From a virus: 36,426 nucleotides of DNA. Numbering within the stretch: the stretch's first letter is position 1; each line of letters starts with the position of its first letter. The notes under the pieces are model-generated. The model did not search any database. It was not told the DNA's origin and saw only the letters and a program-made list of their open reading frames with translations. Where the stretch lies: the IMG/VR virus record IMGVR_UViG_3300031963_000455, positions 1 through 36,426 of that record. One strand, 5' to 3'. A program made the translations under genes and the position numbers. This document shows, piece by piece, positions 15,665 through 22,291 of this stretch.

Positions 15665-16171
15665 ATGGCTACCGCCACCAAGGCCGACCTCGAAGCTCGC
15701 ATCTCCGAGCTCGAAACCCAACTCGCTGCCTCCAGCGGAGATCCCAAAGCGGCTGGCATGGTCCGACTCGTCGGCATGCTCAAAGCCGTGAAGGACATCT
15801 CCCGTCCGGACGGCGGCAAGCTCACGGTCTCGGCCATCCTCACCAACTCCACTCGCGACAACCGCGGTGGCAAGGAGGTGAACGTCGATCTGCCCATCGA
15901 CTCGATCATCGCCACCGACAACGGTGTGCCCATCGCCAGCGAGATCCTCTCGATTGCGAACAACACCGAATGGGCCAGGGTCGCCATCAGCGGCTACTGG
16001 ACCGTCTACGGCGAGATCACCCGCAACGACCGCGGCTACCCCGTCGCCTACCGCAGACAACTCCGCGCTCAGCGCATCGAGGTCCTCAACTCGGCCCCCG
16101 TCGGGCCTGAGTTCGCCCAACCCGAGGCACCCTTCTCGGCTGAACCCACCGGCGAGGAAGTTCCCTTCTGA
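15665..16171 (+). CDS. Candidate single-stranded DNA-binding protein (SSB-like tail)
   Basis: This 168-residue protein has an N-terminal helix with Glu/Leu heptads (residues about 6-24). A beta-rich core of about 100 residues follows (about 45-145), with alternating strands such as KLTVSAILT and WARVAISGYWTVYGEI, compatible with an OB fold. An acidic, Pro-rich C-terminal tail ends TGEEVPF. Bacterial SSB proteins end in an acidic tail with a terminal Pro-Phe (DDDIPF type) that recruits repair and replication enzymes, so this ending is suggestive. Length also fits. The beta core is not clearly homologous by eye, so the call is an inference. Own R-box, leader and terminator. Confidence 0.5.
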   Translation: MATATKADLEARISELETQLAASSGDPKAAGMVRLVGMLKAVKDISRPDGGKLTVSAILTNSTRDNRGGKEVNVDLPIDSIIATDNGVPIASEILSIANNTEWARVAISGYWTVYGEITRNDRGYPVAYRRQLRAQRIEVLNSAPVGPEFAQPEAPFSAEPTGEEVPF

Positions 16172-16194
16172 GCTCGGACGCTTCAGCCCCTCTC

Positions 16195-16229
16195 GCCCCA
16201 CTCGCCTTTGCGGGTGGGGCTTTTCTTTT
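16195..16229 (+). terminator. Rho-independent terminator T5
   Basis: The stem GCCCCACTCGC / GCGGGTGGGGC is followed by TTTTCTTTT. Located 23 bases after the SSB-like gene. Confidence 0.85.
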
Positions 16230-16249
16230 GCGCAACACGCTCATCTGTC

Positions 16250-16423
16250 ATGACCCTCCAGATCACGCTCACCCCAGCAGAAGCCATCGCCCTGCGCGAC
16301 GCTCTTGCGCTCTCCAGCAGGGCAGCGGACTACGACTTCACCCTGGATCCACTCTGGAGCCAGGTCGGTGATTACATCTATGACCAATGCCAGCAGGGGC
16401 TCCTGCCTGGCGACGTCTTCTAA
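16250..16423 (+). CDS. Small hypothetical protein
   Basis: This 57-residue protein begins MTLQITLTPAEAIALRDALA. It is acidic, with one beta strand followed by a helix and a Tyr/Asp/Trp-rich end. It begins 20 bases after terminator T5 without an R-box, so either an unrecognised promoter or readthrough serves it. Terminator T6 follows. No family recognised. Confidence 0.7.
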   Translation: MTLQITLTPAEAIALRDALALSSRAADYDFTLDPLWSQVGDYIYDQCQQGLLPGDVF

Positions 16424-16438
16424 GTACCTAACCATTTA

Positions 16439-16468
16439 CCTCGCTCGGTCTCCCGTGCGGGGTTTTTT
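16439..16468 (+). terminator. Rho-independent terminator T6
   Basis: The stem CCTCGC / GCGGGG has an inner loop and is followed by TTTTTT. It is weaker than T1-T5 but correctly placed. Confidence 0.7.
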
Positions 16469-16474
16469 AGTGCG

Positions 16475-16509
16475 CCTCTGCAGCCGTGCATGGGGCGCAC
16501 CTTCCTTCG
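16475..16509 (+). promoter_or_regulatory. R-box 6 (diverged)
   Basis: CCTCTGCAGCCGTGCATGGGGCGCACCTTCCTTCG keeps the CAGCNGTGCAT core and the final CTTCG. It lies just after T6 and before a TTCTTTCGCA box and an ATG. Confidence 0.5.
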
Positions 16510-16525
16510 TTCTTTCGCACCTGCC

Positions 16526-16798
16526 ATGCGCAACACCCTGATCACCATCGCGGCCTGGACCGCAGCAATAGCCATCACCCTCTGGCAACGCCTCCTCTGG
16601 CCCGGCCTCAGGAACTTCCTTCCTGGCATCGAGGATCTCTTCTCGCCTGTACGGACAGAAGCCGTACAAATCGAGCCCCTGGTCCTCGAGCCCGCACCCG
16701 CCACTCCGCTCGAGACTGTCGTCATCGAACGCAGCAAACCGGCTCGCCCGCAGCGCGTCACCCGCCATAAGCCCGCCGCTGCTGGCTTTGCCTCCTAA
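16526..16798 (+). CDS. Small membrane-anchored hypothetical protein
   Basis: This 90-residue protein has a hydrophobic N-terminal segment (residues about 4-27, with two Trp) acting as signal anchor. A Pro/Glu-rich linker and a basic Arg/Lys/His-rich C-terminus (KPARPQRVTRHKPAA) follow. The start is the ATG after the TTCTTTCGCACCTGCC leader; an upstream in-frame ATG lies inside the R-box and is less likely. The basic tail might contact membrane or nucleic acid. No family recognised. Confidence 0.7.
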   Translation: MRNTLITIAAWTAAIAITLWQRLLWPGLRNFLPGIEDLFSPVRTEAVQIEPLVLEPAPATPLETVVIERSKPARPQRVTRHKPAAAGFAS

Positions 16799-16833
16799 TC
16801 CTTCTCTTACTGCAATCCATTCTCAATAAGCAC

Positions 16834-17067
16834 ATGGTTCTCACTCAGTACTGCCCCGATCGCCGCGTTCGCCTCTCGGTGCGCGGCACTCCCGATCAGC
16901 TGGAGCCCATCGGCCTCATCCTCGAGCAGCTCTTCCCCGGCGAAGTCATCGTCACCTCCGACGAAGACGACGACGCAGAGCTCAGCGACGAGCAGATCGA
17001 GGTCCTGGAGGCCATCTACGAGCGCACCCTCGAGGAGCGCTACGCCTGGCCTGCTCCCACCTGCTGA
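16834..17067 (+). CDS. Small acidic hypothetical protein
   Basis: This 77-residue protein starts with basic residues (MVLTQYCPDRRVRLSVRG) and has a strongly acidic centre (TSDEDDDAELSDEQ) and a charged helix. Acidic small phage proteins sometimes mimic DNA or inhibit host factors, but nothing here shows that. It starts 35 bases after the membrane protein gene. Terminator T7 follows. Confidence 0.72.
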   Translation: MVLTQYCPDRRVRLSVRGTPDQLEPIGLILEQLFPGEVIVTSDEDDDAELSDEQIEVLEAIYERTLEERYAWPAPTC

Positions 17068-17073
17068 TCCCAA

Positions 17074-17110
17074 GCCCTGTCTGGCATCTGCCGGCAGGGC
17101 TCTCTCTTTT
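17074..17110 (+). terminator. Rho-independent terminator T7
   Basis: The stem GCCCTG / CAGGGC, with an inner CTGGC/GCCGG-type pairing, is followed by a TCTCTCTTTT pyrimidine run. Confidence 0.75.
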
Positions 17111-17131
17111 GCACGCCCAGTGCATCACCCC
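17101..17131 (+). promoter_or_regulatory. R-box-like element 7 (diverged)
   Basis: A CTCTCTTTTGCACGCCCAGTGCATCACCCC stretch keeps CTCT and CAGTGCAT and ends exactly before the ATG at 17132. It overlaps the T run of T7. Confidence 0.4.
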
Positions 17132-17416
17132 ATGCAAACCCGCATCTTCCGCGTCCACTCCGACCCAGGCCACGCTTGGGTCAAAGTCCCCAAAACCTTC
17201 CTCGCCAGAATCATTGGCGAGCACTGGCGCTCAGTCTTCACTCCGTTCTCCTACGAACGCGGCGAGTACGTCTACCTCGAAGAAGACGAAGACGCCTCTC
17301 GCTTCGTGCATTGGTGCCGCACCAATTCCATCGAGCCCGTCTTCAAGGGCGCCAGCACGGGCGCAGCAACTAGATACTCCCGCATCCGCAACTACAAGCC
17401 CCTATCGCCTCTCTGA
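17132..17416 (+). CDS. Conserved-type small phage protein (SDPGHAWVKV family)
   Basis: This 94-residue protein contains HSDPGHAWVKVPKTFL, a central YERGEYVYLEEDEDASRF block and an RIRNYKPL end. From memory, this order (Asp-Pro-Gly-His-Ala/Gly-Trp, then a Tyr-Leu-Glu-Glu-Asp block, then an Arg-Ser/Asn-Tyr end) occurs in small uncharacterised proteins of many phages and plasmids. I chose ATG 17132 because the R-box-like block ends there; 17120 is the alternative. Function unknown. Confidence 0.78.
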   Translation: MQTRIFRVHSDPGHAWVKVPKTFLARIIGEHWRSVFTPFSYERGEYVYLEEDEDASRFVHWCRTNSIEPVFKGASTGAATRYSRIRNYKPLSPL

Positions 17417-17419
17417 CCC

Positions 17420-17674
17420 ATGACCCATCGCATCACCATCGAATACGAGGTCACCACCTCATTCCAGCTCACAGTCGAGCGCGACGAGATCCCCAAAGAT
17501 CACGCGCTACTACTCGAGTCCGTTACCAGGGACGAGCTAGCCAGCCCCTGGATCGCAGTAGCTGAGATCGAGTGGGGACACATCAAGGAAGCCTGGCGCT
17601 CAGCAACACCTGACAACACCTGGGCCTACGACGAAAACAACGACCCCATCTACCCCTGCCCTGAACACTTCTAA
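17420..17674 (+). CDS. Hypothetical protein
   Basis: This 84-residue acidic protein begins with alternating beta-strand residues (THRITIEYEVTTSFQLTVE), then has a charged middle and a Trp/Tyr/Pro-rich end. It follows the previous gene by three bases and leads the next by two, so it is probably co-translated with them. No Shine-Dalgarno sequence. Not recognised. Confidence 0.75.
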   Translation: MTHRITIEYEVTTSFQLTVERDEIPKDHALLLESVTRDELASPWIAVAEIEWGHIKEAWRSATPDNTWAYDENNDPIYPCPEHF

Positions 17675-17676
17675 CC

Positions 17677-18132
17677 ATGGCCAATAACTACGAAATAGGC
17701 GCCACTCGCGTCCCGGCCGACTGCTTCGCTCCGGGCGGAGTCGAGGCGGCCGTCCTGATCAACGGCGAACTCCAAGATATCCTCGACCAGGAGGATCGTC
17801 CAGCCGAGTTCGACGACTTCTACGCTGGCTGCCTCGATCTCGAGATGGGCGGCGACGGCTCGCTTTACATCTCAAGCGGCGATGAGTACTTCTGCTCGCT
17901 CAGCTTCGAGTACGTGATCGAGAAGCTCGCCGAACGCAAGCTCATCCTTAAGAGCTTTGGCCTGTCAGTCGCTTACTACTGCAGCAAGCTCAGACCCGAC
18001 GAACACGGCGGCGTCTACTACCGAGCCATGCCCAGCGGCGAGGTGCTCTGCATCAGCACTCAGCTCGATGACCTAACCGACGAACAACTGCAATCCCTTT
18101 GCGACCTTCGCTCACACCCTGGACGTACGTGA
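17677..18132 (+). CDS. Hypothetical protein
   Basis: This 151-residue acidic protein is rich in Asp, Glu, Tyr and Leu, with six Cys scattered through it (for example ADCFAPGG, YYCSKL, VLCIST). It looks like a compact alpha/beta protein without membrane segments. It is packed between neighbours with gaps of two and three bases, indicating one operon running from 17132 to 19051. No known domain identified. Confidence 0.78.
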   Translation: MANNYEIGATRVPADCFAPGGVEAAVLINGELQDILDQEDRPAEFDDFYAGCLDLEMGGDGSLYISSGDEYFCSLSFEYVIEKLAERKLILKSFGLSVAYYCSKLRPDEHGGVYYRAMPSGEVLCISTQLDDLTDEQLQSLCDLRSHPGRT

Positions 18133-18135
18133 ACT

Positions 18136-18351
18136 ATGACCAACACCAACTGCCTGCGTGGCATTCAGTGCCCCGACTGCAAATCCGATAGCCCCTTCGT
18201 AGTCACCGTCGAGACCAACGTCATCATGCACGACGACGGCTGGATCGAAACCACAGGTGACAACGACTCCTGGGGCGATTGGTCCTTCATCCGCTGTGAC
18301 GCCTGCGATCACCACGGCATCGTCTCTGAATTCCGCTCTAGCAATCAATGA
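18136..18351 (+). CDS. Small zinc-ribbon protein
   Basis: This 71-residue protein has two Cys pairs, CPDC (residues about 12-15) and CDAC (about 55-58), separated by a strand-rich acidic insert. This is the pattern of a zinc ribbon that binds one zinc ion. Such small phage ribbons can bind DNA, RNA or host proteins; no partner is evident. The stop overlaps the next start (ATGA at 18348). Confidence 0.78.
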   Translation: MTNTNCLRGIQCPDCKSDSPFVVTVETNVIMHDDGWIETTGDNDSWGDWSFIRCDACDHHGIVSEFRSSNQ

Positions 18352-18539
18352 CCTTCAACGTCACCGCAGTTGAAGCTACGCAAACCCTTATCTACTCGCC
18401 CGATTCCTACCTCGAATACTGCGCTGAGTACGACACCGAGCCCACCGAGCCAGGCTTTCTCGCCTTCATCGAAGCCGACGTCAACGACGATTTTGGCGGC
18501 TTCGAGGGCGAGCTCGTCATTCACCGTCAACCTGCCTAA
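18348..18539 (+). CDS. Small acidic hypothetical protein
   Basis: This 63-residue, strongly acidic protein (many Asp, Glu, Tyr) starts MTFNVTAVEATQTLIYSPDS. It overlaps the zinc-ribbon gene by four bases and is followed after three bases by the next gene. No family recognised. Confidence 0.72.
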   Translation: MTFNVTAVEATQTLIYSPDSYLEYCAEYDTEPTEPGFLAFIEADVNDDFGGFEGELVIHRQPA

Positions 18540-18542
18540 CTC

Positions 18543-18869
18543 ATGAACACCTCCAACCTCCACCCCCTCGCAGTCCTGGGCCCAGCCGACCACGCCAGTG
18601 GATCTCTGGCTGGTTACTGCCGCACAAACTACGCCACCTTGATCGCCCTTCTCGGCGAACCGCATGAGCGCGACATCGACGGCAAAGTCAATGTCGAATG
18701 GGCCTTCCGCTGCAAGGACGGCACCACATTCCATATCTATGACTGGAAAGAGCCGTCCATCCCACGCGAGGACTACTGGTGGCATATCGGCGGCAACAAC
18801 GCCCAGGCACTCAAAGCCTTCTCTCGCCACACCGGACTCCCTGTTAGCCGCGACACCTCCCTCCTATGA
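18543..18869 (+). CDS. Conserved-type hypothetical protein (GEP...EW...YDWK...WHIGG)
   Basis: This 108-residue protein has the ordered blocks LLGEPHE, VNVEWAF, GTTFHIYDWK and YWWHIGG. From memory, this pattern recurs in small proteins of phages and mobile elements whose function is not established. The fold is probably alpha/beta with a central sheet. The stop overlaps the next start by four bases. No catalytic residues can be assigned. Confidence 0.78.
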   Translation: MNTSNLHPLAVLGPADHASGSLAGYCRTNYATLIALLGEPHERDIDGKVNVEWAFRCKDGTTFHIYDWKEPSIPREDYWWHIGGNNAQALKAFSRHTGLPVSRDTSLL

Positions 18870-19051
18870 CCACGACCCACGTCGACGACAAGCCCCTCGA
18901 GCGCCGCTTCATTGTCGGCACCCTGGCCCTCGACTCCAACCTCGACCTAGCAGCAGAAGCCCGCGTCCTGCTTGCAGTCGAGGATTCAGTCAGCGACTGC
19001 GCCAAGCTCACCGCCGACTTCCGGCGCATGATGGGCCCAGTTATCGACTAG
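18866..19051 (+). CDS. Small hypothetical protein
   Basis: This 61-residue protein is coupled to the previous gene by an ATGA overlap. It has a basic/acidic N-terminus, a Leu/Ala-rich strand-helix centre (RFIVGTLALDSNLDLAAEAR) and a C-terminal helix. It is the last plus-strand gene before a minus-strand island. Not recognised. Confidence 0.7.
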   Translation: MTTTHVDDKPLERRFIVGTLALDSNLDLAAEARVLLAVEDSVSDCAKLTADFRRMMGPVID

Positions 19052-19105
19052 GCGCCGAACGCTACTTCCGGCTGGTAACCACCGCTAGCCGTGAAGTGCG
19101 GCTCA

Positions 19106-19252
19106 CTATTCTCTGGTGCCATCGGATTGCTCGGCCATAGAGGGCCAACAGCGTTCGAGAGCCGCAATCCGTTCAACGAACCATTGCTCAATCCACGCTG
19201 TATGTCCATCGATCCCAACCCAAGCCGGGCACCGGCAAGCATCGGAAAGTCG
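19106..19252 (-). pseudogene. In-frame continuation after a stop codon (probable disrupted gene, 3' part)
   Basis: On the minus strand, directly after the TAA at 19253-19255 and in the same frame, 48 further codons read as protein-like sequence. It begins RLSDACRCPAWVGIDGHTAW, then has a Glu/Arg/Trp-rich amphipathic helix, and ends at TAG 19106-19108. There is no ATG, GTG or TTG start before residue 39 of this part, so it cannot easily be a separate gene. It looks like the second half of one small protein interrupted by a nonsense codon, or read by suppression. A sequencing error is also possible. Confidence 0.45.
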
Positions 19253-19393
19253 TTATCCATGGCTTTTCAGCTTGCAAAGGCGAACGGCTTCATCAGCCAT
19301 CAAGTAATACGACGTCCGGGTCTTACCAGCAGCTTCTAAAGCCGCCTTGACCCGGACCCACACAGCACACTCCCAGCGCTGCGGATCTTCCAC
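19253..19393 (-). CDS. Small protein, GTG start, coupled to the virion-type gene (5' part of interrupted frame)
   Basis: This is a 46-residue frame from a GTG at 19393, two bases after the stop of the upstream minus-strand gene (TGA-c-GTG). The sequence includes a Trp/Val/Lys-rich helix and KTRTSYYLMADEAVRLCKL. It resembles a helical DNA-binding or small regulatory protein but is too short to classify. The same frame continues past its TAA for 48 more codons, so the original protein may have been about 95 residues. Confidence 0.6.
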   Translation of the reverse strand: MEDPQRWECAVWVRVKAALEAAGKTRTSYYLMADEAVRLCKLKSHG

Positions 19394-19394
19394 G

Positions 19395-19886
19395 TCAAGC
19401 GAGAGGCTGTTCGCGCTCTTGCTCGGACTGCTGACCTTGCTGCAGGTATTCCATCAGGGCCATCAGGCCTTGACCTGCTGCAGTGAGGCCGGCAGTAGCG
19501 CCACCAGCGGCAGCACCGTAAAACGCGACTTGGCCAGCACGATCCGCAGTGCTTTCACCGGACAGCATGCGCTGCAGGTTGTACAGCGGATTGCGGGCAG
19601 CCTCGCGATCAGCCGTCGCCTGGAGCATCGCACCGCTATTCGGTGCAAACACTTCCTGCGACACGGCGCCTCGTTCACCTCGCAGCACTCGCTCGAGGTC
19701 GCTGAGCCCGCCTTCTGATACACCGAAGCGCTCGCCAACACGCTTGGCTGCGCTAGCAGGGCTGGACTGAATCTGACTCTTCAGGTCGTCCATGACGGCC
19801 TGGCGGCGAGCAGCCAATTGGCCCTCAGCCTGCTGGGCCATGTAGCCCCGGATTCGCTCATCCAGGTTGCGCACACCGCTAAACAT
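19395..19886 (-). CDS. Virion-type protein on a minus-strand island
   Basis: This 163-residue protein begins MFSGVRNLDERIRGYMAQQA. It has a long charged, Gln/Arg/Glu-rich helical region (residues about 8-100), then a Gly/Ala-rich hydrophobic segment (about 117-145, including GAAAGGATAGLTAAGQGLMAL), then a Gln/Glu tail. This is the same architecture as the left-arm internal virion proteins, yet it lies 6 kb away inside the accessory array on the opposite strand. It may be a relocated virion or ejection protein. No promoter is obvious. Confidence 0.78.
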   Translation of the reverse strand: MFSGVRNLDERIRGYMAQQAEGQLAARRQAVMDDLKSQIQSSPASAAKRVGERFGVSEGGLSDLERVLRGERGAVSQEVFAPNSGAMLQATADREAARNPLYNLQRMLSGESTADRAGQVAFYGAAAGGATAGLTAAGQGLMALMEYLQQGQQSEQEREQPLA

Positions 19887-19937
19887 CGCGGAACGATTCG
19901 TACTGCGTTGTTTGCATTCTACTTGCTTGTTTTTGCC

Positions 19938-19971
19938 CTCTTACAGCAGTGCATGTAAGGGGCTTGCTTCG
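19938..19971 (+). promoter_or_regulatory. R-box 8 (diverged 3' half)
   Basis: CTCTTACAGCAGTGCATGTAAGGGGCTTGCTTCG keeps the CTCT, CAGCAGTGCAT and CTTCG parts. It follows a short TTGTTTTTG run and precedes a TTTCGCA box and the ATG at 19994. Confidence 0.6.
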
Positions 19972-19993
19972 TTTCGCACTTTCGCAATCCACC

Positions 19994-20380
19994 ATGGAAC
20001 TCAACCTCGGCCCTATCTCCGCTCGCCTCTACTCCGGCAGCAACTGGACCCACGCCGAACTGGCTTGGGTCTCTAACCGCAACGGCGGCATGGCTCGCCG
20101 GGAGACGGCAATCAACGCCGGCTTCAAGTCCGATCACATCACCGATATGGTCGGCCGCGATAACCCTGCCGACACCTTCGAGGATCCGGCAACCGGCACC
20201 CTCTACTTCGGCAAGATCGTTTCCTCGCCCACCGGCGTCTATGCGATCTCGGCCAAGGAGGTCTACACCAAGACCCTCTACACCAAGGCGGTGAAGCACG
20301 GCCTGGCCGCTGCTGAAACCGCAACCGAGGCCGTCGCTGCCGCACCTGCCGCGGAACTCCAGCAGATCACGGTCGCCTGA
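19994..20380 (+). CDS. Hypothetical protein with Ala-rich tail
   Basis: This 128-residue protein is Gly/Asn/Thr-rich and beta-like in residues 1-90, with several Tyr and one Trp. An Ala/Glu/Thr-rich C-terminal tail ends ITVA. The start follows the R-box and the CACTTTCGCAATCCACC leader. A strong hairpin terminator follows the stop. No domain is recognised. It is transcribed away from the minus-strand virion-type gene, with 107 bases between them. Confidence 0.75.
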   Translation: MELNLGPISARLYSGSNWTHAELAWVSNRNGGMARRETAINAGFKSDHITDMVGRDNPADTFEDPATGTLYFGKIVSSPTGVYAISAKEVYTKTLYTKAVKHGLAAAETATEAVAAAPAAELQQITVA

Positions 20381-20387
20381 CCTAGTC

Positions 20388-20426
20388 GCCCCGGTGTGCA
20401 TTCCGCACGCCGGGGCTTCCCTTTCT
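20388..20426 (+). terminator. Terminator T8
   Basis: The stem GCCCCGGTGTGC / GCACGCCGGGGC is followed by TTCCCTTTCT. The stem is strong; the T run is interrupted by Cs. Confidence 0.7.
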
Positions 20427-20465
20427 GGAATTTCCGGCCACAATGCGCAAGCCACGGCACTCAGC

Positions 20466-20678
20466 ATGCCAGATGCCATTGATCAAAGCCTGCTTCCGCT
20501 GGTTCGCCTCCGCGATGCGACTGCAGAGCTGCTTTCAGAAGCCCAGCGCGCCCTCAAGGCTGGCTGCGCCTCCCAAGACCGTCGCTCTGTCCAGACGATC
20601 AAGCGGCAACTGGCGTCCTTTGACCGCCAACTCAAACGCTCTCGGCAAGCGCTATCTGCTGCGACGCGCCGCGACTAA
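20466..20678 (+). CDS. Small helical hypothetical protein
   Basis: This 70-residue protein is a single long amphipathic helix pattern rich in Leu, Arg, Gln and Ala, ending in a basic tail (SRQALSAATRRD). It could form a coiled coil. It starts at the ATG at 20466; the frame is open further upstream but through the terminator region. A second gene overlaps its 3' end in another frame. Confidence 0.65.
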   Translation: MPDAIDQSLLPLVRLRDATAELLSEAQRALKAGCASQDRRSVQTIKRQLASFDRQLKRSRQALSAATRRD

Positions 20679-20862
20679 TCACCACTTCTCCATCTACGTC
20701 TATGACACCCGCACCACGCTCTGCTGGCGCTGCGACTTCAGCAGCCAGCTCGAGCGCAACACCTACGTCAACAACCTCCGCTCCGGCGAACCATCCTCCT
20801 GGCCGGCCGCGATCGTCCTCCAGTCCTACTGCCAAGCCCACTCCGAGCATGAGCTCTACTGA
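20620..20862 (+). CDS. Small protein overlapping the previous gene, start uncertain
   Basis: From residue 15 onward this frame reads clearly as protein: HHFSIYVYDTRTTLCWRC and a Tyr/Asn/Arg/Ser-rich end with two Cys close together. The frame has no ATG near its conserved-looking part. The only nearby candidate is a TTG at 20620, inside the previous gene, giving 80 residues. The frame is open back to 20443. Its stop lies inside the next gene (Gp157, ATG 20849). Function unknown. Confidence 0.5.
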   Translation: MTANSNALGKRYLLRRAATNHHFSIYVYDTRTTLCWRCDFSSQLERNTYVNNLRSGEPSSWPAAIVLQSYCQAHSEHELY

Positions 20863-21418
20863 CCCAAGAGCTCAGGGCGCAGAGTCTCTCTACGCCCTTG
20901 GCATCCAGACCCAATACATCGACGGCGAGCTCGCCTTAGCTGCCGAATTGCTCGGCTCCGACGATCCCGAGCAAGAGGAGACCGCCATCCGGTTGGTCGA
21001 GCAGTACCTCGAAGCTCAAGCCCACACCGCTGCTCTGCTCGAGTCCAAGGCTGACAACATCTGCCGCTACATCGACCACCTGCAAGCGGTCGCCAAGTTC
21101 CGCAAGGAGCAGTCGATCCGCCTGGCAGAACTAGCGGCGGCAGATGAGAAGCGTGCCCAGTCGCTCACCGACTACATGCTCAAGGTGCTGACCGCCTTGC
21201 GCCCCGAGGCCCGCAACTTCTCCCTGCCGACCCATGAACTGCGCTCCCGGCGCAGTGAAGCCGTCGAGATCGAAGACGAAGACCTCATCCCTGACGACCT
21301 CTTCAAATCCAAGACCACCCGCACGCCCGACAAGACCGCTATCAAGGCCGCACTCAAAGGCGGCCAGGAGATTGTCGGCGCTCGCCTTGTTCAACGCACC
21401 AACTGGTCCATCAAATGA
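20849..21418 (+). CDS. Siphovirus Gp157-family protein
   Basis: This 189-residue protein has a central coiled coil (residues about 35-115). It then shows the family-like ending: a basic strand segment, VEIEDEDLIPDDLFK (about 139-153), a DKTAIKAALKGGQEIVGARL block and NWSIK. The Asp/Glu-Ile-Pro sequence followed by Lys-Ala-Ile-Lys-x-Ala-Leu-Lys-x-Gly-x-x-(Val/Ile)-x-Gly-Ala-Arg is how I recognise the Gp157 (PF05565) family, originally linked to phage resistance in Streptococcus thermophilus; its biochemical role is unsettled. The ATG at 20849 fits the family start better than the upstream Ser/Pro/Ala-rich open frame. Overlaps the next gene by four bases. Confidence 0.85.
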   Translation: MSSTDPRAQGAESLYALGIQTQYIDGELALAAELLGSDDPEQEETAIRLVEQYLEAQAHTAALLESKADNICRYIDHLQAVAKFRKEQSIRLAELAAADEKRAQSLTDYMLKVLTALRPEARNFSLPTHELRSRRSEAVEIEDEDLIPDDLFKSKTTRTPDKTAIKAALKGGQEIVGARLVQRTNWSIK

Positions 21419-21642
21419 CACCCATCCCATCGATCGCCCTGGCCGACTTCCAGACCTTCTACGCCTACCGGGGCCGCACCGTTGATGCCATGCGCAAGCA
21501 CGGCGGCGGCTTTGTCTCCGGCCTAGCCACTGCACTCAGCAGGGCTGACGGCAATAACGCCCGCAAGATCTACGACACCTGGCCGGAGATCGTTCGCGAT
21601 TTCGGCCCCGGCTCTCACTTCTTTGAAGTCACGCCCCAGTGA
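21415..21642 (+). CDS. Small hypothetical protein
   Basis: This 75-residue protein overlaps the Gp157-like gene by ATGA, so it is probably co-translated. It begins MTPIPSIALADFQTFYAYRG and has a His/Gly stretch, a helix and a Phe-rich end (FGPGSHFFEVTPQ). Phage genes of similar composition are common beside replication or recombination genes, but no domain is recognised. Confidence 0.72.
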   Translation: MTPIPSIALADFQTFYAYRGRTVDAMRKHGGGFVSGLATALSRADGNNARKIYDTWPEIVRDFGPGSHFFEVTPQ

Positions 21643-21673
21643 CTCCCGCTTCTTCCTTTCGCAACCACCACCA

Positions 21674-22291
21674 ATGGCCGTCCGTATCGCAACCTCAGAC
21701 CCTAAGCCCAGCGTCAAGCCGGACCATCACGGCTACTACTACTTCTACTTCAACAAGAAGCTTCCAAGCGGTGGCGAGTGCGCCGCACTCATCCCTGAAT
21801 CCATCCGCGACATCGTCAAGAAGGGCTTCACCTTCGATGACAGCTGCCTCACGTACAACACGGAACTCAAGGCTTCTGTTCTCCAACTTGACTTTGACGA
21901 GCAGGAACTGGCGGATCCTGCGCTCCCTCCTCGAGAGGAAGGCTGGTCCGATCCTGACCATCTCGCTGCCTTCGAAGCCGCCGACCCGCACGTCATGACG
22001 GCCGTCGCCCAGCGCACTGCGGTCATCCCTAATCGCGGTGTTCGCCCGGCCACTGTTCGCAAGCGCAACGCTGAGGCGCGCGCCGCAGAGCACAACCTCG
22101 ACATCGATCTACTGATGCTGATCGAGCAGGCTTCCCGAGCCTTCAATCTCACCTGCAAGCTCATCGGCACGGCAGAAAAGCCACGTCCAATGGAAGCACA
22201 GAAGATCGTCGTCACCTGCATGATTCCCTGGCTCAAGGAACGCGGCGTCACCCTCAGCGATCTCGACGAGAAGGCCATGAATTACTCATGA
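21674..22291 (+). CDS. Hypothetical protein
   Basis: This 205-residue protein begins MAVRIATSDPKPSVKPDHHG. The N-terminal half has aromatic strands (YYYFYF) and an acidic stretch; the C-terminal half is helical (residues about 135-200). The start follows a CTTTCGCAACCACCACCA leader, matching a small recurring box upstream of other starts. It overlaps the next gene by four bases. Not assigned to a family. Confidence 0.76.
   Translation: MAVRIATSDPKPSVKPDHHGYYYFYFNKKLPSGGECAALIPESIRDIVKKGFTFDDSCLTYNTELKASVLQLDFDEQELADPALPPREEGWSDPDHLAAFEAADPHVMTAVAQRTAVIPNRGVRPATVRKRNAEARAAEHNLDIDLLMLIEQASRAFNLTCKLIGTAEKPRPMEAQKIVVTCMIPWLKERGVTLSDLDEKAMNYS

Noticed and set aside
18345-18830. Minus-strand ORF of 161 codons
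   Set aside because: It is the antisense of two tightly packed plus-strand genes with ATGA/three-base spacing; a shadow of their codon bias.
19091-19339. Plus-strand frame starting GSLFSGAIG, resembling the start of a cytosine DNA methyltransferase
   Set aside because: Only a few residues match; the rest lacks any methyltransferase motif, and the opposite strand codes here.
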